From contig JAGBFA010000007.1 of the NCBI GenBank assembly GCA_017936685.1, forward strand, positions 62,001 to 126,000: a DNA stretch of 64,000 nucleotides, read 5' to 3'. Source of the DNA: Alistipes sp. (GTDB taxonomy: Bacteria; Bacteroidota; Bacteroidia; Bacteroidales; Rikenellaceae). Position numbers and translations under genes: made by a program. The stretch's first letter is position 1. Each line of letters starts with the position of its first letter. Positions 50,684-59,961 of this stretch are shown piece by piece. Under the pieces are notes generated by a model. The model did no database searches. It saw only the letters and a list, made by a program, of their open reading frames with translations, and was not told where the DNA came from.

Positions 50684-51244
50684 TTATACATTTCTCTCAT
50701 CGCCCCAGCGTTCGCGCTCGGTCTCTATGCCAGCCATCGACACAGCGCGGAGCGTGACGCTCATGCACAACTCGTCGATGGTCGCGGCCTTGATATAGAA
50801 CGACGGCGAGGCGGGTAATATTATGCCGCCGGCCTGGGTCAGGGCGGTCATGTTGCGCAGGTGTATGAGCGAGTAGGGTGCCTCGCGCACGACGAGTATC
50901 AGCCGGCGACGCTCTTTGAGCATCACGTCGGCCGCACGCTCGATAAGCGAGTGCGACACGCCGGCGGCTATGCGCCCCAGCGTACCCATCGATGCCGGTA
51001 CGACGATCATAGCGTCCCACTCGGCCGAGCCGCTGGCCACCGATGCCGTCATGTCGTCGTTGTCGAAGCGGCGTATGCGGCCGTCGTCGGGCAGACAGAT
51101 GCCCTCGTGCGATATGACCTTGCGCGCGTTATCACTGACGATCAAGGCAATAGACTCCACCTCGTCGGAGGCGAGCAGGCACTCCAATGTCTGACGCGCA
51201 TATATTGCGCCGCTGGCTCCGGTGACGGCTACTACGATATTCAT
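50684..51244 (-). CDS. ubiX: UbiX-like flavin prenyltransferase
   Basis: A 186-residue flavoprotein: VAVTGASGAIYARQTLECLL at the N-terminus, MIVVPASMGTLGRIAAGVSH in the middle and LILVVREAPYSLIHLRNMTA, all standard for UbiX/Pad1. It makes prenylated FMN for UbiD-type decarboxylases. No ubiD is in this window. It starts three bases after the deacetylase stop. Confidence 0.93.
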   Translation of the reverse strand: MNIVVAVTGASGAIYARQTLECLLASDEVESIALIVSDNARKVISHEGICLPDDGRIRRFDNDDMTASVASGSAEWDAMIVVPASMGTLGRIAAGVSHSLIERAADVMLKERRRLILVVREAPYSLIHLRNMTALTQAGGIILPASPSFYIKAATIDELCMSVTLRAVSMAGIETERERWGDERNV

Positions 51245-51247
51245 CTG

Positions 51248-51856
51248 CTACAACTCTATTATTTTACACTTCAATCCTAATGACGATATCTTTTTGAGCG
51301 TGGCCGGCAGGGCGTGGCTCATGTTGCGGAACGACTTGGCACTGTCGTGGAAGGCGATGATGTCGCCGCCGCGTATGTCCTTTATCACACCGCGCAGACA
51401 CTTGCGCGGCGATACGGCGCGGTTGTAGTCGCGCGACAGCACGCTCCACATCACAATCTTGAAGCGTTGGCCGACCACCCGCATCTGCGAGGGGGTGACA
51501 CGCGCGTAGGGCGGACGGAACAGCTCCGAGCGCACGATCGACGAGGCGAAATCAATATCCTCGATATAGCGTTCGAGCGGCATGCCCCACCCCTTCTGGT
51601 GGGAGTAGGTGTGGTTGCCCACCTTGTGACCGGCATCGAGAATCCTTTGATATAGATCGGGATACATCTCGGCGTTCTTGCCCAGGACGAAGAATGTGGC
51701 CTTGGCGTCGTACTTCTCCAATGTCGAGAGTATCCACTCCGTCACGCCGGGCGTGGGACCGTCGTCGAATGTGAGGAATACGGCTTCGGGATCGTCGATA
51801 CGCCATATCATATCGGGATACAATCGGCGTATGAAGCCGGGCGGATTGATTCTCAT
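51248..51856 (-). CDS. Polysaccharide deacetylase family protein
   Basis: A 202-residue NodB-type deacetylase with VFLTFDDGPTPGVTEWILS (the metal-binding Asp pair), VGNHTYSHQKGWGM (H-x3-H) and ELFRPPYARVTPSQM. There is no signal peptide. Family members de-N-acetylate peptidoglycan or surface glycans. The start at 51856 (MRINPPGF) is preferred because a TAACTTTG box lies 15 bases upstream. An alternative ATG at 51883 adds nine residues (MFNFDWQFP) and lies three bases from a second box, TATTTTTG. Confidence 0.85.
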   Translation of the reverse strand: MRINPPGFIRRLYPDMIWRIDDPEAVFLTFDDGPTPGVTEWILSTLEKYDAKATFFVLGKNAEMYPDLYQRILDAGHKVGNHTYSHQKGWGMPLERYIEDIDFASSIVRSELFRPPYARVTPSQMRVVGQRFKIVMWSVLSRDYNRAVSPRKCLRGVIKDIRGGDIIAFHDSAKSFRNMSHALPATLKKISSLGLKCKIIEL

Positions 51857-51870
51857 CGGAAATTGCCAAT

Positions 51871-51893
51871 CAAAGTTAAACATTGCAAAAATA
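51871..51893 (-). promoter_or_regulatory. Two overlapping TAnnTTTG boxes
   Basis: TATTTTTG (51893-51886) and TAACTTTG (51878-51871) on the minus strand. Which one is used decides the start of the deacetylase. Confidence 0.5.
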
Positions 51894-51923
51894 GCTTTTT
51901 TTTCGTAAATCGGGAAATTTTGC

Positions 51924-51931
51924 TATCTTTG
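51924..51931 (+). promoter_or_regulatory. TAnnTTTG promoter of the DUF4837 gene
   Basis: TATCTTTG, 69 bases before the start at 52001. Confidence 0.65.
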
Positions 51932-52000
51932 TCGATGACATTGTCCTGAAAAGCGTGCTATTTGCATGTGACGACGAGATGTCGAGAAAAACCTATCGCT

Positions 52001-52984
52001 ATGAAAAGATCTCTTTTATACTTCGCCGCCCTCTGCCTGACCCTCTTTGCGTCGGTCGGCTGCCGCGGTCTTATGTCCGACGGCCGCACCTCGCTCGGCC
52101 GCCCCTACGAACTGTTGGTGATATGCCCCGACGAGCAGTGGCAGGGTGCACTGGGCGATACGCTACGCTCGCTGTTGGAGGCGCAGGTGCCGCGTCTGAA
52201 TACGCCCGAGACATATTTCGACATAAACCACACCACCAAGCAGCGCATGAACGATCTGCTGAACAAGCAGAGCAACATACTCACCGTGTCGTTCGATTCG
52301 CTGCGCACCGCCACCGATATGATGGTGCAGTACGACTATACGGCCAAGCCGCAGATCATAGTGTCTCTGAAAGCCACCTCGCCCGAATCGGCTCTGGCAT
52401 ATCTCTCCGAGCACGGCGACGCACTTATGCGGGTGTTGGAGATGGCCGAGCGCGACCGTGATCTGGATATGTTCCGCAATCTGAGAGACGAGGAGAAAAG
52501 CCGCCTTTTCGAGGAGCATACCGGCTTGAACATGACCATCTTGCAGGGCTATTTCAAGGCTAATACGGTCGACGACCGCATATTGTGGCTGCGCAAGGAC
52601 TACAATCGCATGAGCCAGGACATATTCGCATTCAGCTATCCCTGCACCGATCGCACCGATCTTACGGCCGAGTGGTTGGAGCGTGCCATCGACAACCGTC
52701 TGGCCAAGATCCCCGGTCCGTCGGCCGGATCGTACATGCAGATTTCGAAGGAGATGCCGCCCATATACTCCACATTTAAAATAGGTGACCGCTACTGGTT
52801 CGAACTGCGCGGCCTGTGGGACGTCTACGGCGACTTCATGGGCGGTCCGTTCGTGAGCTATTCGACCATCGATATGGATACGGCACAGATCACGACCATC
52901 GTTTTCTCGGTCTATGCGCCGCAGTTGGACAAGCGCGACTACATTCGCGAGATGGAGCATCAGATCTATACCATAACCAAGTGA
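52001..52984 (+). CDS. DUF4837 lipoprotein
   Basis: A 327-residue lipoprotein (signal MKRSLLYFAALCLTLFASVGC with the lipidated Cys at its end). The body fits DUF4837, a Bacteroidetes family: RPYELLVICPDEQWQGALGD near the N-terminus and a Tyr/Trp-rich GDRYWFELRGLWDVYGDFMG block near 270. The function is unknown. The start at 52001 was chosen for the lipoprotein signal. Confidence 0.82.
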   Translation: MKRSLLYFAALCLTLFASVGCRGLMSDGRTSLGRPYELLVICPDEQWQGALGDTLRSLLEAQVPRLNTPETYFDINHTTKQRMNDLLNKQSNILTVSFDSLRTATDMMVQYDYTAKPQIIVSLKATSPESALAYLSEHGDALMRVLEMAERDRDLDMFRNLRDEEKSRLFEEHTGLNMTILQGYFKANTVDDRILWLRKDYNRMSQDIFAFSYPCTDRTDLTAEWLERAIDNRLAKIPGPSAGSYMQISKEMPPIYSTFKIGDRYWFELRGLWDVYGDFMGGPFVSYSTIDMDTAQITTIVFSVYAPQLDKRDYIREMEHQIYTITK

Positions 52985-53106
52985 CGGCCAAAGCCGCCGT
53001 TGCTGAATATTCCCGGGTGCCGCTGTGCCCGGGATTTTCATGCCTTTGCCGTCTCTCTTCGGCCGCCGCTGTTTTGGTACTGTCGTAAATTCAGGTGGGG
53101 AGGCGA

Positions 53107-53385
53107 GACTCCCGCGGTCGGGCATGCGTCCTGCATCGGAGTGACATTCTGGTGTCCTGTCATTTCGAGCGCGAGCGAGAAATCTGTGCGCGACTATTTC
53201 CACTATTCTGTCATTCTGAGGAGCGTGCTATGCACGCGACGTGAGAATCTCTGTTGCGCTACAAATCCCTGTGCGGCAAACACGCTCCCGACGGCGAGAC
53301 TCCCACGTCGCCTGCGGCTCCTCGGAGTGACAGTGCGTGTACAGAGACTCCCGCGGTCGGGCATGCGTCCTGCATCGGAGTGACA
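53107..53385. repeat. Five covarying hairpin repeats
   Basis: 53107-53146, 53298-53332 and 53346-53385 (minus, ACTCC/GGAGT), 53159-53186 (plus, ATTTC/GAAAT) and 53210-53250 (plus, ATTCT/AGAAT with GCGTGC/GCACGC). 53107 and 53346 have an ATGC/GCAT inner stem. No gene is seen in 52985-53512. Confidence 0.82.
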
Positions 53386-53436
53386 GCATCATGTCAATGC
53401 ACGACCTATGACGCAGGGTGAAGAACGCCGGACAAA

Positions 53437-53445
53437 GGGGGGGGG
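53437..53445 (+). repeat. G9 tract at the -33 position of the murT promoter
   Basis: Nine G residues ending 21 bases before the TATATTTG box. Slippage would alter the -33 to -7 region. Confidence 0.8.
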
Positions 53446-53466
53446 CGGAGTTCGAAGAATTATGCG

Positions 53467-53474
53467 TATATTTG
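53467..53474 (+). promoter_or_regulatory. TAnnTTTG promoter of murTKQ
   Basis: TATATTTG, 38 bases before murT. Confidence 0.7.
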
Positions 53475-53512
53475 CATTCGGAAAAAACAAACGATAACCC
53501 GAACTGAAAACA

Positions 53513-55018
53513 ATGAGTCCCGTTACAGTCATAATCACCGTAGTCCTTTACATAGCCGTACTTTTCGCCGTGGCACTGATGGCATCGCGCCGAACGGACA
53601 ATGCCGGCTTTTTCACCGGCGGCCGCCGCACCCACTGGGGCGTGGCCGCTCTGGCAATGGTCGGTGCCGCCATATCGGGCGTGACGTTCATATCGGTCCC
53701 CGGGTCGGTCGCCGCCGACGGCTTCTCCTACATGCAGATGGTCGCAGGCTTCATCGTAGGCTATATGATCATAGCCTTCGTGCTCATACCGCTCTTCTAC
53801 CGCATGGGCGTGGTGTCGCTCTACGAGTATCTCGACCGACGCTTCGGCATCGGCTCGCACCGCACCGGCGCGTGGTTCTTCTTCGCCTCGAAGATGCTCG
53901 GGGCCTCGATCCGCGCATACGTCATCTGCGCCGTGTTGCAGGTGCTGGTATTCACACCCTACGGCATACCGTTCTGGGTCAATGCCGTCATACTCATGAC
54001 TCTCGTCTGGCTCTACACCCGCCGCGGCGGCGTGCAGTCGGTAATCTGGACCGACCTGCTGAAAACGGCGTGTCTGATAGGCAGCGTGGTACTGTGCATC
54101 GTCTTCATGATGAAGGAGCTGGGCATGGGCATCGGGCAGGCTGCCGAGAGCGTCGGCTCGCACGACTTCTCGCGCATGTTCTTCTTCGACGACCCCTCGG
54201 ACAGACGCTACTTCTGGAAGCAGTTTCTCTCCGGCATATTCATGGTCATAGCCATGACCGGACTGGATCAGGACATGATGCAGCGCACGCTCTCGTGCCG
54301 CAACTATCGCGACTCGCAGAAGAACATGGTCATATCCATCATATTGCAGACGGCGGTCATATTTCTCTTCTTGGTGCTCGGCACGCTCTTCTACATATTC
54401 CTCGCCCAGCGCGGCATACACAACGGTGCGGAGTCGCTCTTCCCCATGACCGATGCCGGCGGAAGCGCGGTCATCGACAAGAGCGACGCAGTGTTCTCCT
54501 ACGCAGCCACGCAGTGCGGCCTGCCGCTTATGGTCGGCATTCTGTTCGTGCTGGGGTTGATCTCGTCGACATATTCGGCCGCCGGATCGGCTCTGACGGC
54601 ACTCACCACCTCGTTCACGATCGACATTCTCGACGGCCGCAAGCGCGGCGACGAGGCCTCGCTGACACGCATGCGCAAGCGCGTGCATACGGCAATGGCC
54701 GTCATGATGTGTCTCTGCATACTCGCCTTCGAACGCTGGGGCAACGCCAGCGTCATACAGCTGGTCTACACCGTAGCCAGCTACTCCTACGGACCCATAC
54801 TCGGCATGTTCGGCTTCGGCATACTCTGCCGCCGCGAGGTGCGCGACCGATGGGTGCCGGCCGTGGCCGTAGCGGCTCCCGTCATCTGCCTGCTGTTGCA
54901 GAGCAACTCCGAGAGATGGTTCGGCGGCTACCGTTTCGGCTACGAGATACTTATCATCAACGCCGCGCTGACGGCCGCAGGATTGGGGCTGTTGTCGCTC
55001 AAAAAATCTAAGGTATGA
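53513..55018 (+). CDS. murT: Sodium:solute symporter, probable MurNAc importer
   Basis: A 501-residue SSS-family carrier with about thirteen helices: FFTGGRRTHWGVAALAMVGA (the family's G-G-R segment) and FSYMQMVAGFIVGYMIIAF. Gene order transporter - BadF-type kinase - MurQ equals the MurT-MurK-MurQ set described for MurNAc salvage in Tannerella forsythia, so MurNAc is the likely substrate. That assignment rests on the neighbourhood. Its stop overlaps the kinase start by four bases (ATGA). Confidence 0.8.
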   Translation: MSPVTVIITVVLYIAVLFAVALMASRRTDNAGFFTGGRRTHWGVAALAMVGAAISGVTFISVPGSVAADGFSYMQMVAGFIVGYMIIAFVLIPLFYRMGVVSLYEYLDRRFGIGSHRTGAWFFFASKMLGASIRAYVICAVLQVLVFTPYGIPFWVNAVILMTLVWLYTRRGGVQSVIWTDLLKTACLIGSVVLCIVFMMKELGMGIGQAAESVGSHDFSRMFFFDDPSDRRYFWKQFLSGIFMVIAMTGLDQDMMQRTLSCRNYRDSQKNMVISIILQTAVIFLFLVLGTLFYIFLAQRGIHNGAESLFPMTDAGGSAVIDKSDAVFSYAATQCGLPLMVGILFVLGLISSTYSAAGSALTALTTSFTIDILDGRKRGDEASLTRMRKRVHTAMAVMMCLCILAFERWGNASVIQLVYTVASYSYGPILGMFGFGILCRREVRDRWVPAVAVAAPVICLLLQSNSERWFGGYRFGYEILIINAALTAAGLGLLSLKKSKV

Positions 55019-55857
55019 TACTCATAGCCGACAGCGGATCGACCAAATGCCACTGGGCGATATGCGGCAGCGGCAGCAGTCCGGTGCATCTTGCTACTGA
55101 CGGGCTCAACCCCTTTGCTTGCAGCGACGAGAAGATCTCGGCGACGCTCGATCAGCAGGTCATGCCACATGTGGCCGCCCACGAGATCGAAGCCGTGTAC
55201 TTCTACGGCGCAGGCTGCATCTTCGAGGGTGCCGAGCGCATCGGTCGGGCACTGCAAGAGAGATTTCCGCAAGCCCGAACGGAGGTAGAGAGCGACATGC
55301 TCGGGGCGGCGCGTGCACTGTGCGGCCATAGCGGCGGCATAGCGTGCATACTCGGCACGGGATCGAACAGCTGTCTCTACGACGGGGAGCGCATCACGGC
55401 CAACGTCCCGCCGCTGGGCTACGTGCTCGGCGACGAGGGCAGCGGAGCGCACATAGGCCGTCTGGTCGTGGCCGACATACTCAAAGGCCTGATGTCGGAG
55501 CAGCTGCGCGAAGCACTCTACCGAGAATGCGCCACCTCTTACGCCGAGATCATCGACCGCGTATATCGTCAGCCGCAGGCCAACCGTTATCTGGCCGGTT
55601 TTGCCGAGTTCGCCGCCCGTCATATCGACGATGCGGCCGTGGCCGCCTGCGTCGACAGGGCTTTCGACGCCTTCATCGAGCGCAACGTCATGCAGTATGC
55701 CACCGAAGGCCGCACCGTGGGCTTCGTCGGCTCGACGGCATATTTCTTCCGCGAGAGGCTGCTGCTCTCTCTCGAGCGGCACTCGCTGCTGCCGGGGCGC
55801 ATCATGCGCTCGCCAATCGACGCACTCATTGCCTACCACGGACACAATATAATGTAA
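55015..55857 (+). CDS. murK: BadF-type amino sugar kinase, probable MurNAc kinase
   Basis: A 280-residue kinase of the BadF/BadG (N-acetylglucosamine kinase-like) family with the ATP motif MILIADSGSTKCHWAI, GIACILGTGSNSCLYDG (second phosphate motif) and LGYVLGDEGSGAHIGRLV. It would convert imported MurNAc to MurNAc-6-phosphate. It is coupled to the symporter by ATGA and followed after 24 bases by murQ. Confidence 0.86.
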   Translation: MILIADSGSTKCHWAICGSGSSPVHLATDGLNPFACSDEKISATLDQQVMPHVAAHEIEAVYFYGAGCIFEGAERIGRALQERFPQARTEVESDMLGAARALCGHSGGIACILGTGSNSCLYDGERITANVPPLGYVLGDEGSGAHIGRLVVADILKGLMSEQLREALYRECATSYAEIIDRVYRQPQANRYLAGFAEFAARHIDDAAVAACVDRAFDAFIERNVMQYATEGRTVGFVGSTAYFFRERLLLSLERHSLLPGRIMRSPIDALIAYHGHNIM

Positions 55858-55881
55858 CGCACACTCGTTTGCAATCTACAA

Positions 55882-56697
55882 ATGGAATTTACGAAAATCA
55901 CGGAACAACCGTCGCCATACGACGATCTCGACCGAATGTCGACAGCCGAGATCCTGCACGCGATCAACGCCGAAGATCATAAGGTGGCCGACGCAGTGGC
56001 ATTAGCCATACCCGCCATCGAACGTCTGGTGGAGGTTCTTGTAGGGCGCATGCGCCGCGGAGGCCGTCTGTTTTATATAGGTGCCGGCACGAGCGGCCGT
56101 CTCGGCGTGCTCGATGCCTCGGAGATACCGCCAACGTTCGGCATGCCGCCGTCGCTGGTGGTGGGTGTAATCGCCGGCGGCGAACGTGCCCTGCGCTCGC
56201 CCGTCGAGGGTGCCGAGGACGACACCGAACAGGGGTGGAGAGACCTCGCAGCACACGACATCAACTCTCGCGACACACTCGTGGGCATAGCCGCCTCGGG
56301 CACCACGCCATACGTGGTGGCAGCCGTGCGGCGCGCCCGCGAGAACGGCATCTTGACCGCCGGCATCACCAGCAACCCCTCCTCGCCGCTGAGCCGCGAG
56401 GCCGAGATAGCCATAGAGATGGTCGTGGGACCGGAGGTGGTCACCGGCAGCTCGCGCATGAAGTCGGGCACCGGCCAGAAGATGATATGCAACATGATCA
56501 CCACCTCGGCGATGATAGCCTTGGGGCGTGTCAAGGGCAGCCGCATGGTCAACATGCAGCTCTCGAACGCCAAGCTCGTCGACCGCGGCACACGCATGAT
56601 CGTCGAGGGCACGGGGTTGTCCTACGACGAAGCCCACCGGCTGTTGCTGCTGCACGGATCGGTGAGCGAGGCTTTGAAAATTTTTAACGAGAAATAG
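55882..56697 (+). CDS. murQ: N-acetylmuramic acid 6-phosphate etherase
   Basis: A 271-residue SIS-domain lyase: RLFYIGAGTSGRLGVLDASE, VVGVIAGGERALRSPVEGAE (the catalytic Glu region) and GPEVVTGSSRMKSGTGQKM, all diagnostic. It cleaves the lactyl ether of MurNAc-6-phosphate to GlcNAc-6-phosphate and lactate. It is shorter than E. coli MurQ (298 aa), as expected for members lacking the C-terminal extension. It completes the salvage operon. Confidence 0.95.
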   Translation: MEFTKITEQPSPYDDLDRMSTAEILHAINAEDHKVADAVALAIPAIERLVEVLVGRMRRGGRLFYIGAGTSGRLGVLDASEIPPTFGMPPSLVVGVIAGGERALRSPVEGAEDDTEQGWRDLAAHDINSRDTLVGIAASGTTPYVVAAVRRARENGILTAGITSNPSSPLSREAEIAIEMVVGPEVVTGSSRMKSGTGQKMICNMITTSAMIALGRVKGSRMVNMQLSNAKLVDRGTRMIVEGTGLSYDEAHRLLLLHGSVSEALKIFNEK

Positions 56698-56718
56698 CTG
56701 TTTTTATTAAAAATTTCC

Positions 56719-56726
56719 TATCTTGC
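56719..56726 (+). promoter_or_regulatory. TATCTTGC promoter-like box
   Basis: TATCTTGC, 27 bases before the S8 peptidase gene; the short form of the -7 box. Confidence 0.45.
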
Positions 56727-56753
56727 GAAACTTTATTTAACAAATTTATATTT

Positions 56754-58721
56754 ATGCACAAATATCTGATATCAATTCTCTGTTTTGCGACGATGATCGC
56801 CTGCACACAGGATCCCGATCAGGGCCGGCAGATCGAAGTCGATACGACACGCTCGAAGATAATCAATTCGGCCGACGGAGCCATCGGCGGAGAGATTCTC
56901 GTGAAGTTCACGGCCGAGGCGGCCGAGAGGATCGGTGCCTTGACAACCCGCTCGGGCATAGAGCAGGTCGACCAGATCATGAACAGCATCTCTGCACGAA
57001 GCATCGAACGCGTATTCCCCGTCGACGAAGCCAATACCGAGGCCACTCACCGCTCGGGACTGCACCAGTGGTATCTGCTCTCGTTCGACGAAGATGCCGA
57101 TTTGCAGCAGGTGGCCGAGCGTCTGGCCGCCATCTCGGAGGTGGCGCGCGTGCAGTACAATGCCCGCGTCAAGCGCGCCGAGGTATGCAAGCCGATAGTG
57201 GGCGACGAGCCGGCCGCGATATCGCAGGCCACGCGCGCTGCGGCACCGTTCAACGATCCCCGTCTCTCGTACCAGTGGCACTATATGAACGACGGTTCGC
57301 TCGGCACGCTGGCCAAGGCCGGAGCCGATGTCAACCTCTTCGAGGCATGGAAGCTCTCGACGGGCGATCCGCGCATCATCGTGGCGGTGGTCGACGAGGG
57401 TGTCATGCACTCGCACGAGGACCTCAACGCCAACATGTGGGTCAACGAGAAGGAGCTGAACGGCAAGAGCGGCAGCGACGACGACGGCAACGGCTACAAG
57501 GACGATATCTACGGATACAACTTCGTTCACAATACCGGCAACATATCGTGGTCTAATCCGCAGGACGTGGGTCACGGAACACATATAGCCGGCACGATAG
57601 CCGCCGTCAACGGCAACGGCATCGGCGTATGCGGCATCGCGGGCGGCGACGCTACCCACAAGGGCGTGCGCGTCATGTCGTTGCAGATATTCTCGGGCGA
57701 CGACGGAGCCTCGATGGCCAATACGGCCAAAGCCATAAAGTATGCCGCCGACAACGGAGCCGTCATACTCCAATGTTCGTGGGGCTACGACGGAGGAACC
57801 TTCACCAGCGACACGGCATTCAACCGTTCGTGCTCGATAGAGAAGGAGGCCATCGACTACTTCATCGCCAATGCCAAGGCCGAGGGCATCATCGACGGCG
57901 GCATAGCCATATTCGCTGCGGGCAACGAGACATCGGACGTTCCGGGCTACCCCGGCGCATACTACAACTACATATCGGTTGCCAGCATGTCGTCGGACTA
58001 CCGCGCCGCATATTATACCAACTACGGTACCGGCACCAACATAACGGCTCCGGGAGGCGACAGCTCCTACGGCGTGGCATACTCCGTATATTCGACACAG
58101 ACCAATGCCTACGGCAAGTACGGCTATATGCAGGGTACGTCGATGGCATGTCCCCACGTATCGGGTTGCGCCGCATTGGGACTCTCGTATGCGGCACAGA
58201 TAGGCCGCAAGTTCACGGCCAACGAGTTCCGCAGCCTGCTGCTCACGTCGGTATGGGACATCGACCAGTACCAGACCGGAACAAAGACATCATACGACGC
58301 ATACGACCGTCCGTTCACGCTCAATCTGGCCGATCTGAAAGGCAAGATGGGTTCGGGCTATATCGACGCATATCGTCTGCTGCGCAATGTCGAGGGCACT
58401 CCCTGCATCTACATGCAGGCGGGAGCCGAGCAGCGTCTGTCGCTTTCGCAGTTCTTCGGCGAGAACAGCAAGTCGCTGACCTACAAATCTGTCGAGATAT
58501 CCAATAGCGACATGCAGAATCTGGGCATCACCACGGCACCGGCCATCACCGACGGCATCTTGCTCATCAACTGCTCGAAGACCGGTACGGCCATCGTCAC
58601 CGTAAAGGCCATCGTGGGCGGCAAGAATGTCGGCGGATCGGCCATGGGCGGCATGGAGGTAACACGCAAATTCGCCCTTGTGGTACGCAACCGCGTATCG
58701 GATAACGGAGGTTGGTTATAG
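56754..58721 (+). CDS. S8 (subtilisin-type) lipoprotein peptidase
   Basis: A 655-residue lipoprotein (lipobox TMIAC, Cys about 17). A fervidolysin-like propeptide (about 40-145, EILVKFTAEAAERIG) is followed by a subtilase domain: catalytic Asp in IIVAVVDEGVMHSHEDL, His in VGHGTHIAGTIAAVNGNG, oxyanion Asn in IFAAGNETSD and Ser in GTSMACPHVSGCAALG. A beta-rich C-terminal domain follows (about 545-655). It acts outside the inner membrane. The FN3 lipoprotein gene follows after 24 bases. Confidence 0.92.
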   Translation: MHKYLISILCFATMIACTQDPDQGRQIEVDTTRSKIINSADGAIGGEILVKFTAEAAERIGALTTRSGIEQVDQIMNSISARSIERVFPVDEANTEATHRSGLHQWYLLSFDEDADLQQVAERLAAISEVARVQYNARVKRAEVCKPIVGDEPAAISQATRAAAPFNDPRLSYQWHYMNDGSLGTLAKAGADVNLFEAWKLSTGDPRIIVAVVDEGVMHSHEDLNANMWVNEKELNGKSGSDDDGNGYKDDIYGYNFVHNTGNISWSNPQDVGHGTHIAGTIAAVNGNGIGVCGIAGGDATHKGVRVMSLQIFSGDDGASMANTAKAIKYAADNGAVILQCSWGYDGGTFTSDTAFNRSCSIEKEAIDYFIANAKAEGIIDGGIAIFAAGNETSDVPGYPGAYYNYISVASMSSDYRAAYYTNYGTGTNITAPGGDSSYGVAYSVYSTQTNAYGKYGYMQGTSMACPHVSGCAALGLSYAAQIGRKFTANEFRSLLLTSVWDIDQYQTGTKTSYDAYDRPFTLNLADLKGKMGSGYIDAYRLLRNVEGTPCIYMQAGAEQRLSLSQFFGENSKSLTYKSVEISNSDMQNLGITTAPAITDGILLINCSKTGTAIVTVKAIVGGKNVGGSAMGGMEVTRKFALVVRNRVSDNGGWL

Positions 58722-58745
58722 TAATAATATTCAGAATACTCAGAC

Positions 58746-59819
58746 ATGAAAAAATATATCTTATATACTCTCTTCTCCCTGCTGTTCGCATCGGTCTTTA
58801 CCGCATGCGACAAAGACTCCGACACCGCCTCGACCCAGATCGAGATCAAGGGAGTGGACGTGACAACGACATCTAAGACAGCAAAAATATCGATCACACA
58901 GCCCCGCGTCATCAAGGACGGCGCGGCGCAGCAGGTGCGTTCGGTGGGCATACGCTATCGCGTCGCAGGCAGCAGCGAGTGGATCAATGCGGCCGCAACG
59001 ACCGCCGGCACGGAACATTATGTGATCAACCTCGACGGACTGACCCCCAATACGCAATACGAATATGTGGTATGGATCACCGTCGACTCAGGCACCGAGA
59101 TGGCTCAGAAGGACTATTTCACTACGCAGGATACGGCCTTGGAGGCTACCTTCGGCGACATGCAGCTCTCTATTGTAGCCGGAGGCATGCGCCTGTCGGT
59201 GGCATCGTTCAAGGTATCCGTCGACGAGCAGGTCGTCGAGCCGGACAGATGCGGAGCCGATTACAGAGCCAAAGGCGCATCGCAATGGATATCGCTTTCC
59301 AATGTCGTGTTCAATAACGACGGGGGCTTCACGGTCGACATCGCAGCGGCCGAGCTGACGTTCGACACGACATACGAAGCCCGCGCATGGGTCGAGGTAG
59401 GCGGCAAAAAGGTATATTCGCAGCGCACCGTCGAGCGACTCTACGAGAAGAGCGAGTTGCAAGAGATCATGGGCGAATGGAGACTTGCCGAGTGGCACGG
59501 TTCGGCCGATCTGCAATTCGCCGTATACCTCAGCATCTCGGCCGACGGAGAGTTCACCCTCTGGCAAAAGTTGCAGAGCGTCGAGTGGCAGAAGTTCACC
59601 GGCACGGTCGAGTTTACCAACAATACGGTAAGCGGCGTTTACAGCGACGGCAAGGCGTGGTCGACATCATACACCGTCGAGCGCGACGGCAACAATATGA
59701 TATGGGTCGGCTCGAACGACGCCACCGACCGCTCGGTATATGTTCCGGCCGAGATACCCGACGATCTGAGCAAGATGCGTCTGTCGGCCACCACACGCAC
59801 GGGCGAAAGATTCCTCTGA
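58746..59819 (+). CDS. FN3-domain lipoprotein with lipocalin-like tail
   Basis: A 357-residue lipoprotein (VFTACDKD, Cys about 20). There are two fibronectin type III-like modules (about 30-125 with GLTPNTQYEYVVWITVDSGT, and about 130-225 with TTYEARAWVEVGGKKVYSQR). The C-terminal third (about 235-357, MGEWRLAEWHGSAD...VYLSISADGEFTLWQK) resembles small lipocalin-like domains of Bacteroidetes lipoproteins. It is cotranscribed with the S8 peptidase; surface binding is an inference. A strong hairpin follows. Confidence 0.75.
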   Translation: MKKYILYTLFSLLFASVFTACDKDSDTASTQIEIKGVDVTTTSKTAKISITQPRVIKDGAAQQVRSVGIRYRVAGSSEWINAAATTAGTEHYVINLDGLTPNTQYEYVVWITVDSGTEMAQKDYFTTQDTALEATFGDMQLSIVAGGMRLSVASFKVSVDEQVVEPDRCGADYRAKGASQWISLSNVVFNNDGGFTVDIAAAELTFDTTYEARAWVEVGGKKVYSQRTVERLYEKSELQEIMGEWRLAEWHGSADLQFAVYLSISADGEFTLWQKLQSVEWQKFTGTVEFTNNTVSGVYSDGKAWSTSYTVERDGNNMIWVGSNDATDRSVYVPAEIPDDLSKMRLSATTRTGERFL

Positions 59820-59843
59820 CGCGCAGTATCTGCCAGTCAAGAC

Positions 59844-59883
59844 AAGGGCGAGTGCCGAAACTCATATTTCGGCACTCGCCCTT
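59844..59883 (+). terminator. Hairpin after the S8 peptidase operon
   Basis: A 17-base-pair perfect stem (AAGGGCGAGTGCCGAAA at 59844-59860 with its complement at 59867-59883). No T-run follows. Confidence 0.7.
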
Positions 59884-59961
59884 CAAGCGTATCTCAGCCA
59901 CCGGACGGGACCATACTCCGGATCAGTCATAAATTCCGGCGGAGGGAGGGACTGAGAGAGA

